Shown here: positions 35,644 to 47,291 of the stretch, in pieces | Layout of the letters: every line of letters starts with the position of its first letter | Numbering within the stretch: position 1 is the stretch's first letter | NCBI RefSeq assembly: GCF_024508335.1 | Contig: NZ_CP101988.1 | Span: 1,426,001 to 1,490,000 of the forward strand | Direction: 5' to 3' | Length of the DNA: 64,000 nt | From: Cellulomonas chengniuliangii | Lineage (GTDB): Bacteria; Actinomycetota; Actinomycetes; Actinomycetales; Cellulomonadaceae | Program-made: the position numbers and the translations under genes | Notes under the pieces: generated by a model | Told to the model about the DNA's origin: nothing | What the model saw: only the letters and a program-made list of their open reading frames with translations | Database searches by the model: none

Positions 35644-36456
35644 ATGACAGTTCTCGACGACATCGTCGCCGGGGTGCGGCAAGACCTCGCCGCACGCGAG
35701 GCGGCCACGCCGCTGGCAGCGCTCAAGGAGCGCGCCGCGCGGACGCCGGAGGCCAAGGAGTGCCTGTCGCTGCTCCGGGTCGAGGACGCCGTGACCGTGA
35801 TCGCCGAGGTCAAGCGCTCGAGCCCGAGCAAGGGCGCACTGGCCTCGATCGCGGATCCCGCCGCCCTCGCCGCGGAGTACGAGAAGGGCGGCGCCGCCGC
35901 CATCTCGGTCCTCACCGAGCAGCGGAAGTTCAACGGCTCGCTCGCCGACCTCGACTCGGTCCGCGCGGCGGTCGACATCCCGGTGCTGCGCAAGGACTTC
36001 ATCGTCACCCCCTACCAGGTGTGGGAGGCCCGTGCCCACGGCGCCGACCTCGTCCTGGTGATCGTGGCGGCCCTCGAGCAGACGGTCCTGACGTCGCTCA
36101 TCGAGCGCGTCCACTCGCTGGGCATGACCGCGCTGGTCGAGGTGCACGACACCGAGGAGGTCGCGCGCGCGGTCGACGCCGGCGCCCGGGTGATCGGCGT
36201 CAACGCGCGGAACCTCAAGACCCTCGACGTGGACCGCAACACGTTCGCCCGGGTCGCCCCCGCGATCCCCTCCGGCATCGTGCGGATCGCCGAGTCCGGG
36301 GTGCGTGGGCCCCTGGACGTCATGGACTACGCCCGCGCCGGCGCGGACACCGTGCTGGTGGGGGAGGCCCTCGTCACGGACGACGCGCCGCGGGAGTCGG
36401 TGGCAGACCTGGTCGCCGCGGGCGCGCACCCGTCGCTGCGGGCGGTGCGGCAGTGA
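35644..36456 (+). CDS. trpC: Indole-3-glycerol phosphate synthase TrpC
   Basis: Closes the indole ring in tryptophan synthesis. The 270-residue TIM barrel shows [15 protein letters not shown] (substrate and catalytic Lys), [52 protein letters not shown] and [12 protein letters not shown]. It is a single-function TrpC with no TrpF fusion. The GTGA junction with trpB gives a 4-bp overlap, so trpC, trpB, trpA and lgt form a continuously coupled run. Confidence 0.97.
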   Translation: MTVLDDIVAGVRQDLAAREAATPLAALKERAARTPEAKECLSLLRVEDAVTVIAEVKRSSPSKGALASIADPAALAAEYEKGGAAAISVLTEQRKFNGSLADLDSVRAAVDIPVLRKDFIVTPYQVWEARAHGADLVLVIVAALEQTVLTSLIERVHSLGMTALVEVHDTEEVARAVDAGARVIGVNARNLKTLDVDRNTFARVAPAIPSGIVRIAESGVRGPLDVMDYARAGADTVLVGEALVTDDAPRESVADLVAAGAHPSLRAVRQ

Positions 36457-37733
36457 GCGCCCCCGAGCTGTCGGGCGGCCCGCTGGGCACGCACGCGGGA
36501 CCGTACTTCGGCCAGTTCGGCGGCCGCTTCGTGCCCGAGGCGCTGATCGCGGCGCTCGACGAGCTCGAGACCGAGTACCACAAGGCCCTGGCCGACCCGG
36601 CGTTCGGGCAGGCGCTCGCGCGCCTGCACCGCACGTACACGGGCCGGCCGAGCATGCTGACCGAGGTGCCGCGGTTCGCGGAGCACGTCGGCGGCGGCGC
36701 CCGGGTGTTCCTCAAGCGCGAGGACCTCAACCACACCGGGTCGCACAAGATCAACAACGTGCTGGGGCAGGCCCTGCTCGTCAAGCGCATGGGCAAGAAG
36801 CGCGTCATCGCGGAGACGGGCGCGGGCCAGCACGGCGTGGCGACCGCGACGGCTGCCGCCCTGATGGACCTCGAGTGCACCGTGTACATGGGCGAGGAGG
36901 ACACCCGGCGCCAGGCGCTGAACGTCGCCCGGATGCGGCTGCTGGGAGCCGAGGTCGTCCCCGTCGCGATCGGCACCCGCACGCTCAAGGACGCCATCAA
37001 CGAGGCGCTGCGCGACTGGGTCGCCAACGTCGAGACGACCCACTACCTGCTGGGCACGGTCACCGGCCCGCACCCGTTCCCCGAGATGGTCCGCGACTTC
37101 CACAAGGTCATCGGCGAGGAGGCGAAGCAGCAGCTCGCCGAGGAGGTCGGCCGGCTTCCGGACGCCGTCGCCGCGTGCGTGGGCGGCGGCTCGAACGCGA
37201 TGGGCATCTTCAACGCGTTCCTCGACGACCCGCAGGTGCGGCTGTTCGGCTTCGAGGCGGGTGGCGAGGGCGTCTCCTCGGGCCGCCACTCGGCCAGGTT
37301 CAGCGGCGGCGCCCCCGGGGTGCTGCACGGCGCGCTGTCCTTCCTGCTGCAGGACGAGGACGGCCAGACGCTGCCCAGCCACTCGATCTCCGCGGGGCTC
37401 GACTACCCGAGCGTCGGCCCCGAGCACGCGTGGCTGAACGAGATCGGCCGGGTGTCCTACCAGCCCGTCACCGACACCGAGGCGATGGACGCGTTCCGGC
37501 TGCTCTGCCGCACCGAGGGCATCATCCCGGCGATCGAGTCCGCGCACGCTCTCGCGGGCGCGCTGCGGCTCGGCGCCGAGGCGGCCACGTGGGACGTGCC
37601 CGACGGGCAGGCTCCGGTGATCCTGGTGAACCTGTCCGGCCGTGGGGACAAGGACGTGGCCACGGCCGCGCGCTGGTTCGGGCTGATCGACGACGAGACC
37701 GGCACGACGTCAGACGAGGGAGTGCAGCTGTGA
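36453..37733 (+). CDS. trpB: Tryptophan synthase beta chain TrpB
   Basis: PLP enzyme joining indole and serine to give tryptophan. The 426 residues have the N-terminal [20 protein letters not shown], the PLP lysine in [11 protein letters not shown], the catalytic-Glu region [15 protein letters not shown], and the phosphate loop VGGGSNAMG. It is the TrpB1 type paired with TrpA. The GTG start overlaps trpC and its stop overlaps the trpA start. Confidence 0.97.
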   Translation: MSAPELSGGPLGTHAGPYFGQFGGRFVPEALIAALDELETEYHKALADPAFGQALARLHRTYTGRPSMLTEVPRFAEHVGGGARVFLKREDLNHTGSHKINNVLGQALLVKRMGKKRVIAETGAGQHGVATATAAALMDLECTVYMGEEDTRRQALNVARMRLLGAEVVPVAIGTRTLKDAINEALRDWVANVETTHYLLGTVTGPHPFPEMVRDFHKVIGEEAKQQLAEEVGRLPDAVAACVGGGSNAMGIFNAFLDDPQVRLFGFEAGGEGVSSGRHSARFSGGAPGVLHGALSFLLQDEDGQTLPSHSISAGLDYPSVGPEHAWLNEIGRVSYQPVTDTEAMDAFRLLCRTEGIIPAIESAHALAGALRLGAEAATWDVPDGQAPVILVNLSGRGDKDVATAARWFGLIDDETGTTSDEGVQL

Positions 37734-38590
37734 GCGTGCTCGACACGACGGACCGCGCTGACGCTGCCGTGAGCCCCACGGGCTCGCGGCTCACCGCCCT
37801 CGCGGAGGGCGCGGACGGGTCCCCGGGCCGCGCGGCGCTGATCGGCTACCTCCCCGTGGGCTACCCGGACGTCGCCCGCTCCGTCGAGGCGGCGCGGACC
37901 ATGGTGGGCGCCGGCGTCGACATCGTCGAGCTGGGCGTGCCGTACTCCGACCCCGTGATGGACGGGCCCACCATCCAGCACGCCGTCGAGCACGCGCTCG
38001 CCGGCGGCGTCAAGGTGCGTGACGTCCTCTCCTCAGTCGAGCAGGTGGCCGAGGCCGGCGCTCCCGTGCTGGTGATGACGTACTGGAACCTGGTCATGCG
38101 CTACGGGATCGAGGCGTTCGCGCGCGACTTGGCAGCGGCCGGCGGCGCCGGCCTCATCACCCCGGACCTGATCCCCGACGAGGCGTCGCGCTGGATCGCC
38201 GCCTCGGACGAGCACGGCCTTGACCGCGTGTTCCTGGTCGCCCCGAGCTCCACCCCCGAGCGACTGGCGCGCACGGCGGCGGCGTCACGAGGCTTCGTGT
38301 ACGCGGCCTCCACGATGGGTGTCACGGGGGAGCGCGCCACGGTCGGCGACCGGGCCGCCCAGCTCGTCGCCGACACCCGGAGCGCCGGGGCCGGGCACGT
38401 GTGCGTCGGACTCGGCGTCTCGCGCGCCGAGCAGGCGGCCGAGGTGGCCTCCTACGCCGACGGTGTCATCGTCGGGTCCGCACTGGTGCGCGCGGTGCAG
38501 GAGGTGGAGTCCGACCCGACGCGCGGGATGGACCGCCTCGCCGAGGTCACCGCGGAGCTGGCCGCCGGCGTGCGGGGGGCGCGCCGGTGA
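37730..38590 (+). CDS. trpA: Tryptophan synthase alpha chain TrpA
   Basis: Cleaves indole-3-glycerol phosphate to indole, which is channelled to TrpB. The 286-residue TIM barrel has [11 protein letters not shown] with the first catalytic region, [20 protein letters not shown] with the Glu and Asp of the active site, and the phosphate loops [14 protein letters not shown] and [10 protein letters not shown]. An N-terminal extension of about 35 residues precedes the fold. It overlaps trpB and lgt by 4 bp each. Confidence 0.96.
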   Translation: MSVLDTTDRADAAVSPTGSRLTALAEGADGSPGRAALIGYLPVGYPDVARSVEAARTMVGAGVDIVELGVPYSDPVMDGPTIQHAVEHALAGGVKVRDVLSSVEQVAEAGAPVLVMTYWNLVMRYGIEAFARDLAAAGGAGLITPDLIPDEASRWIAASDEHGLDRVFLVAPSSTPERLARTAAASRGFVYAASTMGVTGERATVGDRAAQLVADTRSAGAGHVCVGLGVSRAEQAAEVASYADGVIVGSALVRAVQEVESDPTRGMDRLAEVTAELAAGVRGARR

Positions 38591-39480
38591 CGACGCTCGC
38601 GGCCTTGATCGCCCCCGCGGCCATCCCCAGCCCTCCCGTCGCGGAATGGCACCTGGGGCCGTTCCCGCTGCGCGCGTACGCGCTCGCGATCCTCGCGGGG
38701 ATCGTCGTGGCGGTGCTCATGACCCAGCGGCGGTGGGTGGCTCGGGGCGGCGACGCGGACGACGTCCTCGAGATCGCGTTCTGGGCGGTGCCCTTCGGCA
38801 TCGTCGGTGGGCGGATCTACCACGTGTTCAGCTCGCCCGACGCTTACTTCGGCGCGGGCGGCGACCCCTGGAAGGCGCTCGCCATCTGGGAGGGCGGGCT
38901 TGGGATCTGGGGCGCCGTCGCGTTCGGCGCCGTGGGCGCCTGGATCGGCTGCCGCCGGCAAGGCGTGCGGCTGGCCCCGTTCGCCGACGCCGTCGCCCCC
39001 GGGCTGCTGGTCGCGCAGGCCATCGGCCGGCTCGGCAACTGGTTCAACCAGGAGCTGTTCGGCGCGGAGACGACGCTGCCGTGGGGCCTGCGCATCGACG
39101 ACGCCCACCTGCCGCTCGGGTACGAGTCCGGCACGCTGTTCCATCCGACGTTCCTCTACGAGCTGTTGTGGAACCTCGCGGGCGCCGCGGTGCTCATCTG
39201 GGCCGACCGGCGGTGGCGGCTCGGCCACGGGCGGGTCTTCTGGCTGTACGTGATGATCTACACCACGGGCCGTCTGTGGATCGAGCTGCTGCGCATCGAC
39301 CCGGCCGAGACGATCGGGCCTTTCCGGCTGAACGTCTGGACGTCGCTCGTGGTGGGGGTCGGCGCGCTGGTAGCGTTCATCCTGGTCGGACGTCGGCATC
39401 CTGGACGCGAGACGACTCTCCTGCTGAGGACCCCCGCAGCGCAGGAGGAAGAGGACAACGCATCAGAGAACGCCCGCTGA
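38587..39480 (+). CDS. lgt: Prolipoprotein diacylglyceryl transferase Lgt
   Basis: Inner-membrane enzyme that attaches diacylglycerol to the lipobox Cys of prolipoproteins, such as the FKBP lipoprotein at 24502. The 297 residues have about seven hydrophobic segments, the Lgt signature AIGRLGNWFNQELFG with its essential Arg and Asn, GGRIYHV, IWEGGLGIWG, HPTFLYELLWNL and GRLWIELLRID. Overlap with trpA (GTGA) is the standard actinobacterial arrangement. The short polar C-terminal tail is not conserved. Confidence 0.96.
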   Translation: MTTLAALIAPAAIPSPPVAEWHLGPFPLRAYALAILAGIVVAVLMTQRRWVARGGDADDVLEIAFWAVPFGIVGGRIYHVFSSPDAYFGAGGDPWKALAIWEGGLGIWGAVAFGAVGAWIGCRRQGVRLAPFADAVAPGLLVAQAIGRLGNWFNQELFGAETTLPWGLRIDDAHLPLGYESGTLFHPTFLYELLWNLAGAAVLIWADRRWRLGHGRVFWLYVMIYTTGRLWIELLRIDPAETIGPFRLNVWTSLVVGVGALVAFILVGRRHPGRETTLLLRTPAAQEEEDNASENAR

Positions 39481-39540
39481 CCGCAGGCGCGTGGTGCGGG
39501 ATTCTCGCCGCGACGATGTGACCTGCCTCTCGCGAGGGGA

Positions 39541-39546
39541 TATCGT
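39541..39546 (+). promoter_or_regulatory. Candidate -10 box (TATCGT) for gltBD; leader with a small hairpin
   Basis: TATCGT lies 87 nt before the chosen gltB start. The leader holds CCCCG-AACT-CGGGG (39602-39615), a 5-bp hairpin just upstream of the GAGGACGG ribosome region. Whether it regulates translation is untested. Confidence 0.35.
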
Positions 39547-39633
39547 CGCGTGACGTTCGGGCCAATGGCGACCCCACGTTTCCCTTCATGTTGTCGCTAC
39601 GCCCCGAACTCGGGGTCTTTGAGGACGGTGCTG

Positions 39634-42600
39634 ATGTCCACGTCGCCCGTGACCCCCGGCACGCTCCGCGCGCCGGTGTCGCAGGGTCTCTATGACCCCG
39701 CGGCCGAGCACGACGCCTGCGGGTTCGCCTTCGTGGCGACCCTGCGCGGCACCCCCGGCCGCGACATCGTCGACGCCGGGCTGACGGCCCTGCTCAACCT
39801 CGATCACCGTGGCGCGGTCGGCGCCGAGAAGGACTCCGGCGACGGCGCCGGCATCCTCACGCAGATTCCCGACGCCTTCCTGCGGGACGTCGTCGACGCC
39901 GAGCTCCCGCCCGCCGGGCACTACGCCATCGGGATGGCCTTCCTGCCGGTCGAGCCGGCCGAGCAGGCGGCCGCGGTGCGCGCGATCGAGGCGATCGCCG
40001 CCGAGGAGAAGCTCGACGTGCTGGCGTGGCGCGACATCGCGGTCACCGCCGACCTGGTGGGGCCCACGGCCCGCGCGTCGATGCCCGCCTTCAAGCACCT
40101 GGTGGTGGCGGACCCGTCCCGCGAGCTGTCGGGGCTCGAGCTCGACCGCCGCGCGTTCCGGCTGCGCAAGCGCTCCGAGCGGGAGCTGGGGGTGTACTTC
40201 GCGTCGCTCTCGGCGCGGACCCTCACCTACAAGGGGATGCTCACCACCGCGCAGCTCGAGCCGTTCTTCGCCGACCTGTCGGACCCCCGGTACGCGAGCG
40301 AGCTGGCGCTGGTCCACTCCCGCTTCTCCACGAACACCTTCCCCTCGTGGCCGCTCGCGCAGCCCTTCCGGATCGTGGCGCACAACGGCGAGATCAACAC
40401 GGTGCGCGGCAACCGCAACTGGATGGCGGCGCGCGAGGGCATGCTCTCGAGCGAGCTGCTCGGCGACCTCACCCCGCTGCTGCCCGTCTGCACGCCAGGC
40501 GGGTCGGACTCGGGGAGCTTCGACGAGGTGCTCGAGCTGCTGCACCTCGCGGGCCGCTCGCTCCCGCACGCGGTGATGATGATGATCCCGGAGGCGTGGG
40601 AGAACCACGCCCAGATGGACCCCGAGCGCCGGGCGTTCTACGAGTACCACGCGTCCTTGATGGAGCCGTGGGACGGCCCCGCGGCGATGACCTTCACCGA
40701 CGGCACGCTGATCGGCTCGGTCCAGGACCGCAACGGCCTGCGCCCCGGCCGGTACTGGGTGACCGAGGACGGGCTCGTCGTGATGGCCTCCGAGGCCGGC
40801 GTGCTGGACCTGGACCCGGCGTCGATCGTGCGCAAGGGCCGGCTCGAGCCCGGCCGCATGTTCCTGGTGGACACCGGCAGGGGCCGGATCATCGAGGACG
40901 AGGACGTCAAGGCCCAGCTCGCGGCCCAGCGGCCGTACGCGCAGTGGGTGCGGGACAACTCGATCTACCTGGACCAGCTGCCCGAGCGCGAGCACGTGGC
41001 GCACTCCACCGCGTCGGTGCGGCGCCGGCAGCGCGCCTTCGGCTACACCGAGGAGGAGCTCAAGGTCATCTTGAGCCCAATCGCGGCCACGGGCGCCGAG
41101 CCGCTGGGCGCGATGGGCTCGGACACGCCGGTCGCGGTGCTGTCGACCCGCCCGCGGCTGCTGTTCGACTACTTCACGCAGATGTTCGCGCAGGTCACGA
41201 ACCCGCCGCTCGACGCGATCCGCGAGGAGCTGGTCACCGCGATCGGCGGGGCCATCGGGCCGGAGCCGAACCTGCTCGAGGACCTCCCCGAGCACGCGCG
41301 CAAGCTCGTCCTCCCGTTCCCGGTCATCGACAACGACGCGCTCGCGAAGATCGTCCGGATCGACAAGGACCCGCGGCTCGCCGGGATCTTCCGCTCGGTG
41401 ATCGTGCGCGGCCTGTACAAGGTCGACGGCGGGGGAGCAGCCCTCGAGCGGCGCCTCGAGGAGATCTTCGCCGAGGTCGACCAGGCGGTGGCCGACGGCG
41501 TCAGCTTCATCGTGCTGTCCGACCGCGACGGCGACGCCGACCTGGCCCCGATCCCGTCTCTCCTGCTCTCGAGCGCGGTGCACCACCACCTGCTGCGCCG
41601 GCACACCCGCACGCAGGTCTCACTGGTGGTCGAGTCGGGCGACGTCCGCGAGGTCCACCACGCGGCGCTGCTGATCGGCTACGGGGCGGCCGCGGTCAAC
41701 CCGTACCTCGCGATGGAGACCGTCGAGGACCTGGCGCGCAGCGGCTACCTGCCGGGGGTGAGCCCGGAGCAGGCCGTCAAGAACCTGATCAAGGCGCTCG
41801 GCAAGGGCGTGCTGAAGGTCATGTCGAAGATGGGCATCTCGACGATCGCGTCGTACCGCGGCGCCCAGGTCTTCGAGGCCATCGGCCTGTCGCACGCCCT
41901 GGTCGACCGCTACTTCACGGGCACCACGAGCCGCCTGGGCGGCGTGGGCCTGGACGTCATCGCGGCCGAGGTCGCGGCCCGCCACGCCGACGCGTACCCG
42001 GCCAGCGGGAACCGGCAGCCGCACCAGCGCCTCGCGGTGGGCGGCGAGTACCAGTGGCGACGTGACGGCGAGGAGCACCTGTTCGACCCGGAGACGGTCT
42101 TCCGGCTGCAGCACTCGACGCGGACCCGCCAGTTCGACGTGTTCCGCGAGTACTCCCAGCGGGTGGACGAGCAGTCCGCGCGCCTGATGACGCTGCGCGG
42201 CCTGCTGCGTTTCAAGGAGGGCGAGCGCGCGCCGGTGCCGATCGACGAGGTCGAGCCCGTCAGCGAGATCGTCAAGCGGTTCAACACGGGCGCCATGTCC
42301 TACGGCTCGATCTCGGCCGAGGCGCACGAGACGCTCGCGATCGCGATGAACCGGATCGGCGCGCGCTCGAACACCGGCGAGGGCGGCGAGGACCCCGAGC
42401 GGCTGCACGACCCCGAGCGGCGTAGCGCGATCAAGCAGATCGCGTCGGGCCGGTTCGGCGTCACCTCGGAGTACCTGACGTTCGCCGACGACATCCAGAT
42501 CAAGCTCGCGCAGGGCGCGAAGCCCGGCGAGGGCGGGCAGCTGCCCGGGCACAAGGTGTACCCGTGGGTCGCCAAGACCCGGCACTCGACGCCGGGCGTG

Positions 42601-44205
42601 GGGCTCATCTCGCCGCCCCCGCACCACGACATCTACTCGATCGAGGACCTCGCCCAGCTCATCCACGACGCGAAGAACGCGAACCCGTCGGCCCGGATCC
42701 ACACCAAGCTCGTGAGCGAGTTCGGGGTGGGCACGGTCGCCGCCGGGGTCGCGAAGGCGCACTCGGACGTGGTCCTCATCTCGGGCCACGACGGCGGCAC
42801 GGGCGCGAGCCCGCTGACGTCGCTCAAGCACGCGGGCACACCGTGGGAGATCGGCCTGGCCGAGACCCAGCAGACGCTCGTCCTCAACAACCTGCGCGAC
42901 CGCGTGGTGGTGCAGGTCGACGGCCAGCTCAAGACGGGCCGGGACGTGGTGATCGGCGCGCTGCTCGGCGCCGAGGAGTTCGGCTTCGCGACCGCGCCGC
43001 TGGTGGTCTCGGGCTGCGTGATGATGCGCGTGTGCCACCTGGACACCTGCCCGGTGGGCGTCGCCACGCAGAACCCCGAGCTGCGGTCACGGTTCACCGG
43101 CAAGCCGGAGTTCGTGGTCACGTTCTTCGAGTACATCGCCCAGGAGGTCCGCGAGATCCTCGCGAGCCTCGGCTTCCGGAGCATCCTCGAGGCGGTGGGC
43201 CACGTCGAGCTGCTCGACACCCGCACGGCCATCGAGCACTGGAAGGCGGAAGGGCTCGACCTGGGCCCGGTGCTGGCCGTCCCGGAGCCTGTCGAGGGCT
43301 CGGCGCTGCACCACACCCGCCTGCAGGACCACGGTTTGGAGCGCGCGCTGGACAACCAGTTCATCGCGCTGGCCGCCGACGCGCTCGAGAACCGCACGCC
43401 GGTGCGGATCGAGCTGCCGGTGCGCAACGTCAACCGGACGGTCGGGACGATGCTCGGCCACGAGGTCACCCGTCGGCACGGAGGAGCGGGCCTGCCCGAC
43501 GGCACGATCGACGTGACGCTGACCGGATCGGCCGGGCAGTCGTTCGGCGCCTTCCTGCCGCGGGGCGTCACGTTGAGGCTGTTCGGCGACGCGAACGACT
43601 ACGTCGGCAAGGGCTTGTCCGGCGGGCGGATCGTGGTGCGCCCGGACCGCAACGCCGTGCTCTCGGGCGGCAACAACGTGGTCGCGGGCAACGTGATCGG
43701 CTACGGCGCGACCTCGGGCGAGATGTTCGTCCGCGGGCTGACCGGTGAGCGCTTCGCGGTGCGGAACTCCGGGGCGACGCTCGTCGTCGAGGGCGTCGGG
43801 GACCACGGCTGCGAGTACATGACCGGGGGCGTCGTGCTGGTGCTCGGGCCCACCGGCCGCAACTTCGCGGCGGGGATGTCCGGCGGCAGCGCGTACCTGC
43901 TGGACGCCGACCCCGCGCTCCTGAACACGGCGGCGTTGTCCTCGGGCGAGCTGTCGCTCGAGCCCTTGGGCGACGAGGACGCCGCACTCGTCGAGGAGCT
44001 GCTGCGCCGCCACCTGGCGGAGACCGGGTCCCCGGTCGCGGAGGAGCTGCTGGCCGACCCGGAGGCGACCCGGGCCCGTGTCACGCGCGTCCTGCCGACG
44101 GAGTACGCCCGCATGCGCCGCGCGCTCGCCCAGGCGGAGGCCGACGGCCTCGACCCTGCGGCGCCCGGCGTCTGGAACGAGATCTTGGAGGTGGCACGTG
44201 GCTGA
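39634..44205 (+). CDS. gltB: Glutamate synthase large subunit GltB
   Basis: Ammonia-assimilating enzyme that turns glutamine and 2-oxoglutarate into two glutamates. The 1,523 residues begin with a propeptide of about 28 residues before Cys29 ([13 protein letters not shown]), the N-terminal nucleophile of the class II glutaminase domain (to about residue 430). The central and FMN domains follow, with the 3Fe-4S cysteines in [19 protein letters not shown], and last the GXGXG beta-helix (about 1250-1480) with [21 protein letters not shown] 39634 gives a propeptide of normal length; the open frame reaches back to 39550. It overlaps gltD by 8 bp. Confidence 0.97.
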   Translation: MSTSPVTPGTLRAPVSQGLYDPAAEHDACGFAFVATLRGTPGRDIVDAGLTALLNLDHRGAVGAEKDSGDGAGILTQIPDAFLRDVVDAELPPAGHYAIGMAFLPVEPAEQAAAVRAIEAIAAEEKLDVLAWRDIAVTADLVGPTARASMPAFKHLVVADPSRELSGLELDRRAFRLRKRSERELGVYFASLSARTLTYKGMLTTAQLEPFFADLSDPRYASELALVHSRFSTNTFPSWPLAQPFRIVAHNGEINTVRGNRNWMAAREGMLSSELLGDLTPLLPVCTPGGSDSGSFDEVLELLHLAGRSLPHAVMMMIPEAWENHAQMDPERRAFYEYHASLMEPWDGPAAMTFTDGTLIGSVQDRNGLRPGRYWVTEDGLVVMASEAGVLDLDPASIVRKGRLEPGRMFLVDTGRGRIIEDEDVKAQLAAQRPYAQWVRDNSIYLDQLPEREHVAHSTASVRRRQRAFGYTEEELKVILSPIAATGAEPLGAMGSDTPVAVLSTRPRLLFDYFTQMFAQVTNPPLDAIREELVTAIGGAIGPEPNLLEDLPEHARKLVLPFPVIDNDALAKIVRIDKDPRLAGIFRSVIVRGLYKVDGGGAALERRLEEIFAEVDQAVADGVSFIVLSDRDGDADLAPIPSLLLSSAVHHHLLRRHTRTQVSLVVESGDVREVHHAALLIGYGAAAVNPYLAMETVEDLARSGYLPGVSPEQAVKNLIKALGKGVLKVMSKMGISTIASYRGAQVFEAIGLSHALVDRYFTGTTSRLGGVGLDVIAAEVAARHADAYPASGNRQPHQRLAVGGEYQWRRDGEEHLFDPETVFRLQHSTRTRQFDVFREYSQRVDEQSARLMTLRGLLRFKEGERAPVPIDEVEPVSEIVKRFNTGAMSYGSISAEAHETLAIAMNRIGARSNTGEGGEDPERLHDPERRSAIKQIASGRFGVTSEYLTFADDIQIKLAQGAKPGEGGQLPGHKVYPWVAKTRHSTPGVGLISPPPHHDIYSIEDLAQLIHDAKNANPSARIHTKLVSEFGVGTVAAGVAKAHSDVVLISGHDGGTGASPLTSLKHAGTPWEIGLAETQQTLVLNNLRDRVVVQVDGQLKTGRDVVIGALLGAEEFGFATAPLVVSGCVMMRVCHLDTCPVGVATQNPELRSRFTGKPEFVVTFFEYIAQEVREILASLGFRSILEAVGHVELLDTRTAIEHWKAEGLDLGPVLAVPEPVEGSALHHTRLQDHGLERALDNQFIALAADALENRTPVRIELPVRNVNRTVGTMLGHEVTRRHGGAGLPDGTIDVTLTGSAGQSFGAFLPRGVTLRLFGDANDYVGKGLSGGRIVVRPDRNAVLSGGNNVVAGNVIGYGATSGEMFVRGLTGERFAVRNSGATLVVEGVGDHGCEYMTGGVVLVLGPTGRNFAAGMSGGSAYLLDADPALLNTAALSSGELSLEPLGDEDAALVEELLRRHLAETGSPVAEELLADPEATRARVTRVLPTEYARMRRALAQAEADGLDPAAPGVWNEILEVARG

Positions 44206-45682
44206 CCCGCATGGCTTCCTGAAGGTGCGGGAGCGCGAGCTGCCCGCCAACCGTCCCGTCCCGGTGCGCCTCATGGACTGGCGTGAGGTGCATGAGCACC
44301 GCGCCGGTCACCCCGAGGACACCGCAGTGCTGACCAGCCAGGCTGGCCGCTGCATGGACTGCGGCATCCCGTTCTGCCACAACGGCTGCCCCCTCGGGAA
44401 CCTGATCCCCGAGTGGAACGACCTGGTGTGGCGCGAGCAGTGGGCCGACGCGAGCGAGCGTCTGCACGCGACGAACAACTTCCCGGAGTTCACCGGCCGG
44501 ATCTGCCCCGCGCCGTGCGAGAGCAGCTGCGTGCTGGGCATCAACCAGCCGCCGGTGACCATCAAGAACGTCGAGGTCTCGATCATCGACGAGGCGTTCG
44601 ACCGCGGCCTGGTGCACCCGCAGGTGCCGCAGCGCCTCACCGGACACACCGTCGCCGTCGTGGGCTCAGGTCCTGCCGGCCTCGCGGCCGCGCAGCAGCT
44701 GACCCGCGCGGGCCACACCGTGGCGGTGTTCGAGCGGGACGACGCGATCGGCGGGCTGCTGCGCTACGGCGTGCCCGACTTCAAGCTGGAGAAGCGGCAC
44801 ATCGACCGCCGGCTGGACCAGATGCGCGCCGAGGGCACCCGGTTCCGCCCTGGCGTGGAGATCGGACGCGACATCACGTGGGCCGACCTGCGGGCCCGGT
44901 TCGACGCGGTGGTCGTCGCGACCGGCGCCACGGCGCCTCGCGAGCTGCGCGTCCCGGGCGTCGAGCTCGACGGCGTGCACGTCGCGATGGACTACCTGCA
45001 CCAGGCGAACGCCGTGGTCGCGGGGCACGAGGTCCCCGACCAGATCGTCGCCACCGGCAAGCACGTCATCATCATCGGCGGCGGTGACACGGGCTCCGAC
45101 TGCCTGGGCACGGCGCTGCGCCAGGGCGCCGCGTCGGTGACCACGTTGGCGATCGGCAAGCGCCCGCCCTCGGAGCGCCCCGAGAACCAGCCGTGGCCCA
45201 CCGACCCGATCCTCTTCGAGGTCTCCACGTCGCACGAGGAGGGCGGGGAGCGCGACTACCTGGCCTCCACCGTGGCGTTCCTCGGCGGTGAGGGCGAGGA
45301 CGCCGGCCGCGTCCGCGCGCTCCGGCTCGCCACGACCGAGTACCTGCCTGACGGCCGACGGGTCCCGACCCCCGGCACCGAGCGGGACATCCCCGCCGAC
45401 CTCGTGCTCATCGCGATGGGCTTCACCGGGCCGGAGACGGCTGAGATCGTCGAGCAGACCGGCGTCGCGCTGACCCCGCGCGGGCTGGTGGAGCGCTCGG
45501 AAGACTTCGCCACGTCGCTTCCCGGAGTGTTCGTGGCAGGCGACGCCGGGCGCGGTCAGTCGCTCATCGTCTGGGCCATCGCCGAGGGCCGTGCGGCCGC
45601 GGCGGCCGTCGACACCTATCTCGCAGGCAGCACCGAGCTCCCTGCTCCGGTCACCGCGCGCACCATGGCGCTGCGACCGTAA
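44198..45682 (+). CDS. gltD: Glutamate synthase small subunit GltD
   Basis: NADPH-dependent electron input subunit of glutamate synthase. The 494 residues carry the N-terminal Fe-S domain with [17 protein letters not shown] and [16 protein letters not shown], then FAD-binding [17 protein letters not shown], the NADPH-binding [18 protein letters not shown], and the C-terminal FAD segment [19 protein letters not shown]. The GTG start overlaps the gltB end, with GGAGGTGG just upstream, so synthesis of the two subunits is coupled. Confidence 0.97.
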   Translation: MADPHGFLKVRERELPANRPVPVRLMDWREVHEHRAGHPEDTAVLTSQAGRCMDCGIPFCHNGCPLGNLIPEWNDLVWREQWADASERLHATNNFPEFTGRICPAPCESSCVLGINQPPVTIKNVEVSIIDEAFDRGLVHPQVPQRLTGHTVAVVGSGPAGLAAAQQLTRAGHTVAVFERDDAIGGLLRYGVPDFKLEKRHIDRRLDQMRAEGTRFRPGVEIGRDITWADLRARFDAVVVATGATAPRELRVPGVELDGVHVAMDYLHQANAVVAGHEVPDQIVATGKHVIIIGGGDTGSDCLGTALRQGAASVTTLAIGKRPPSERPENQPWPTDPILFEVSTSHEEGGERDYLASTVAFLGGEGEDAGRVRALRLATTEYLPDGRRVPTPGTERDIPADLVLIAMGFTGPETAEIVEQTGVALTPRGLVERSEDFATSLPGVFVAGDAGRGQSLIVWAIAEGRAAAAAVDTYLAGSTELPAPVTARTMALRP

Positions 45683-45763
45683 AACCCCTGATCAACGTCA
45701 TTACCGGTCGGTGGGAACGCAGACCGGGACGTTCGGTCCCGAACCAGTTCCCCACGAAAGGCC

Positions 45764-45769
45764 TAGGCT
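45764..45769 (+). promoter_or_regulatory. -10 box (TAGGCT) for leaderless pyk
   Basis: TAGGCT ends 6 nt before ATG 45776. Confidence 0.5.
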
Positions 45770-45775
45770 TGCCCC

Positions 45776-47212
45776 ATGCGTAGAGCAAAGATCGTCTGCA
45801 CCATTGGACCCGTCACGGAGTCCGCCGAACAGATCCAGGCGCTTGTCGACGCCGGCATGGACGTCGCGCGACTGAACCGCAGCCACGGTGACACCGAGGT
45901 GCACCAGCGGGTCTACGAGAACGTGCGCGCCGCCGCTCAGGCGTCCGGGCGTTCCGTGGCCGTGCTGGTCGACCTCCAGGGCCCCAAGATCCGTCTGGGC
46001 CGGTTCGCCGACGGCAAGCACGAGCTGGCCGAGGGTGACATCTTCACCATCACCACCGAGGACGTGCCCGGCACCAAGGAGCTCGTCTCCACCACGCACA
46101 AGGGCCTGCCGAACGACGCCCGCGTGGGCGACCCCATCCTCATCGACGACGGCCGCGTGCTCGTGCGCGTCATCGAGGTCGACGGCCCCCGCGTCGTCAC
46201 CCGCGTCGAGGTCGGCGGCCCCGTCTCGAACAACAAGGGCCTGAACCTCCCGGGCGTCGCGGTCTCCGTGCCCGCGATGAGCGACAAGGACGAGGCGGAC
46301 CTCCGCTGGGCCATCCGGATCGGCGCCGACATCATCGCGCTGTCGTTCGTGCGCAGCGCGGCCGACTACGACGACGTCCGCCGGATCATGGAGGAGGAGG
46401 GCCGCGTCCTCCCCGTCATCGCCAAGATCGAGAAGCCGCAGGCCGTCGAGAACCTCGTCGAGATCGTCGCCGCGTTCGACGGCATCATGGTCGCCCGTGG
46501 CGACCTGGGCGTCGAGCTGCCGCTCGAGCAGGTCCCGCTGGTGCAGAAGCGCGCCGTCGAGCTGGCCCGTCGTTCGGCCAAGCCCGTCATCGTCGCCACG
46601 CAGGTGCTCGAGTCGATGATCTCCGCGCCGCGTCCGACGCGCGCCGAGGCCTCCGACTGCGCCAACGCGGTGCTCGACGGCGCGGACGCGGTCATGCTCT
46701 CGGGCGAGACCAGCGTCGGCGAGTACCCGATCGAGGCCGTGCGCACCATGGCGCGGATCATCGAGAACACCGAGGAGCTGGGCCGGGAGCGCATCGCGCC
46801 CCTCGGCTCGACCCCGCACACCCGGGGCGGCGCCATCACGCGTGCCGCCGCGGAGATCGGCGAGACGCTGGACGTCAAGTACCTCGTGACGTTCACGCAG
46901 TCGGGCGACTCGGCCCGTCGCATGTCCCGTCTGCGCTCCTCCATCCCGCTGCTGGCGTTCACGCCGGAGCGCCCGGTGCGCAACGTGCTGTCGCTGAGCT
47001 GGGGCGTCCAGTCCTACGAGGTGCCCTCGGTCGAGAGCACCGACGCGATGGTCAAGCAGGTCGACACGACGCTGCGCGCCAACGGACTCGCTGAGGTCGG
47101 CGACTACGTCGTCGTCGTCGCCGGCACGCCGGTGGGCGAGGTCGGCTCGACGAACTCGATCGTCGTGCACAAGATCGGTGACGAGGAGAGCGGCTCCGGC
47201 CGCATCGCCTGA
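45776..47212 (+). CDS. pyk: Pyruvate kinase
   Basis: Last step of glycolysis: PEP and ADP to pyruvate and ATP. The 478 residues have RRAKIVCTIGPVTES, the actinobacterial variant VARLNRSHGD, VLVDLQGPKIRLG, the B domain (about 70-165), IAKIEKPQAVENL (catalytic Lys), MVARGDLGVELPLEQVPLVQK, and APRPTRAEASDCANAVLDG. The C-terminal allosteric domain begins near residue 345. It is a single-gene leaderless transcript ending in the window's strongest hairpin. Confidence 0.97.
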   Translation: MRRAKIVCTIGPVTESAEQIQALVDAGMDVARLNRSHGDTEVHQRVYENVRAAAQASGRSVAVLVDLQGPKIRLGRFADGKHELAEGDIFTITTEDVPGTKELVSTTHKGLPNDARVGDPILIDDGRVLVRVIEVDGPRVVTRVEVGGPVSNNKGLNLPGVAVSVPAMSDKDEADLRWAIRIGADIIALSFVRSAADYDDVRRIMEEEGRVLPVIAKIEKPQAVENLVEIVAAFDGIMVARGDLGVELPLEQVPLVQKRAVELARRSAKPVIVATQVLESMISAPRPTRAEASDCANAVLDGADAVMLSGETSVGEYPIEAVRTMARIIENTEELGRERIAPLGSTPHTRGGAITRAAAEIGETLDVKYLVTFTQSGDSARRMSRLRSSIPLLAFTPERPVRNVLSLSWGVQSYEVPSVESTDAMVKQVDTTLRANGLAEVGDYVVVVAGTPVGEVGSTNSIVVHKIGDEESGSGRIA

Positions 47213-47231
47213 CCCACCGCTCCACGCTGAC

Positions 47232-47265
47232 GCGAGCCCCCCGGGACCTGTCCCGGGGGGCTCGC
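47232..47265. terminator. Strong bidirectional hairpin between pyk and prpC
   Basis: A perfect 15-bp stem (47232-47246 and 47251-47265) with a 4-nt CCTG loop lies between the convergent pyk and prpC stop codons and probably serves both. Confidence 0.8.
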
Positions 47266-47291
47266 CTCGTCTGGAACGGCCAGCGCGGGGC

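Noticed and set aside
39586-41604. A 672-codon minus-strand open frame
   Set aside because: Antisense shadow of gltB with shadow-type composition and no recognisable domain.
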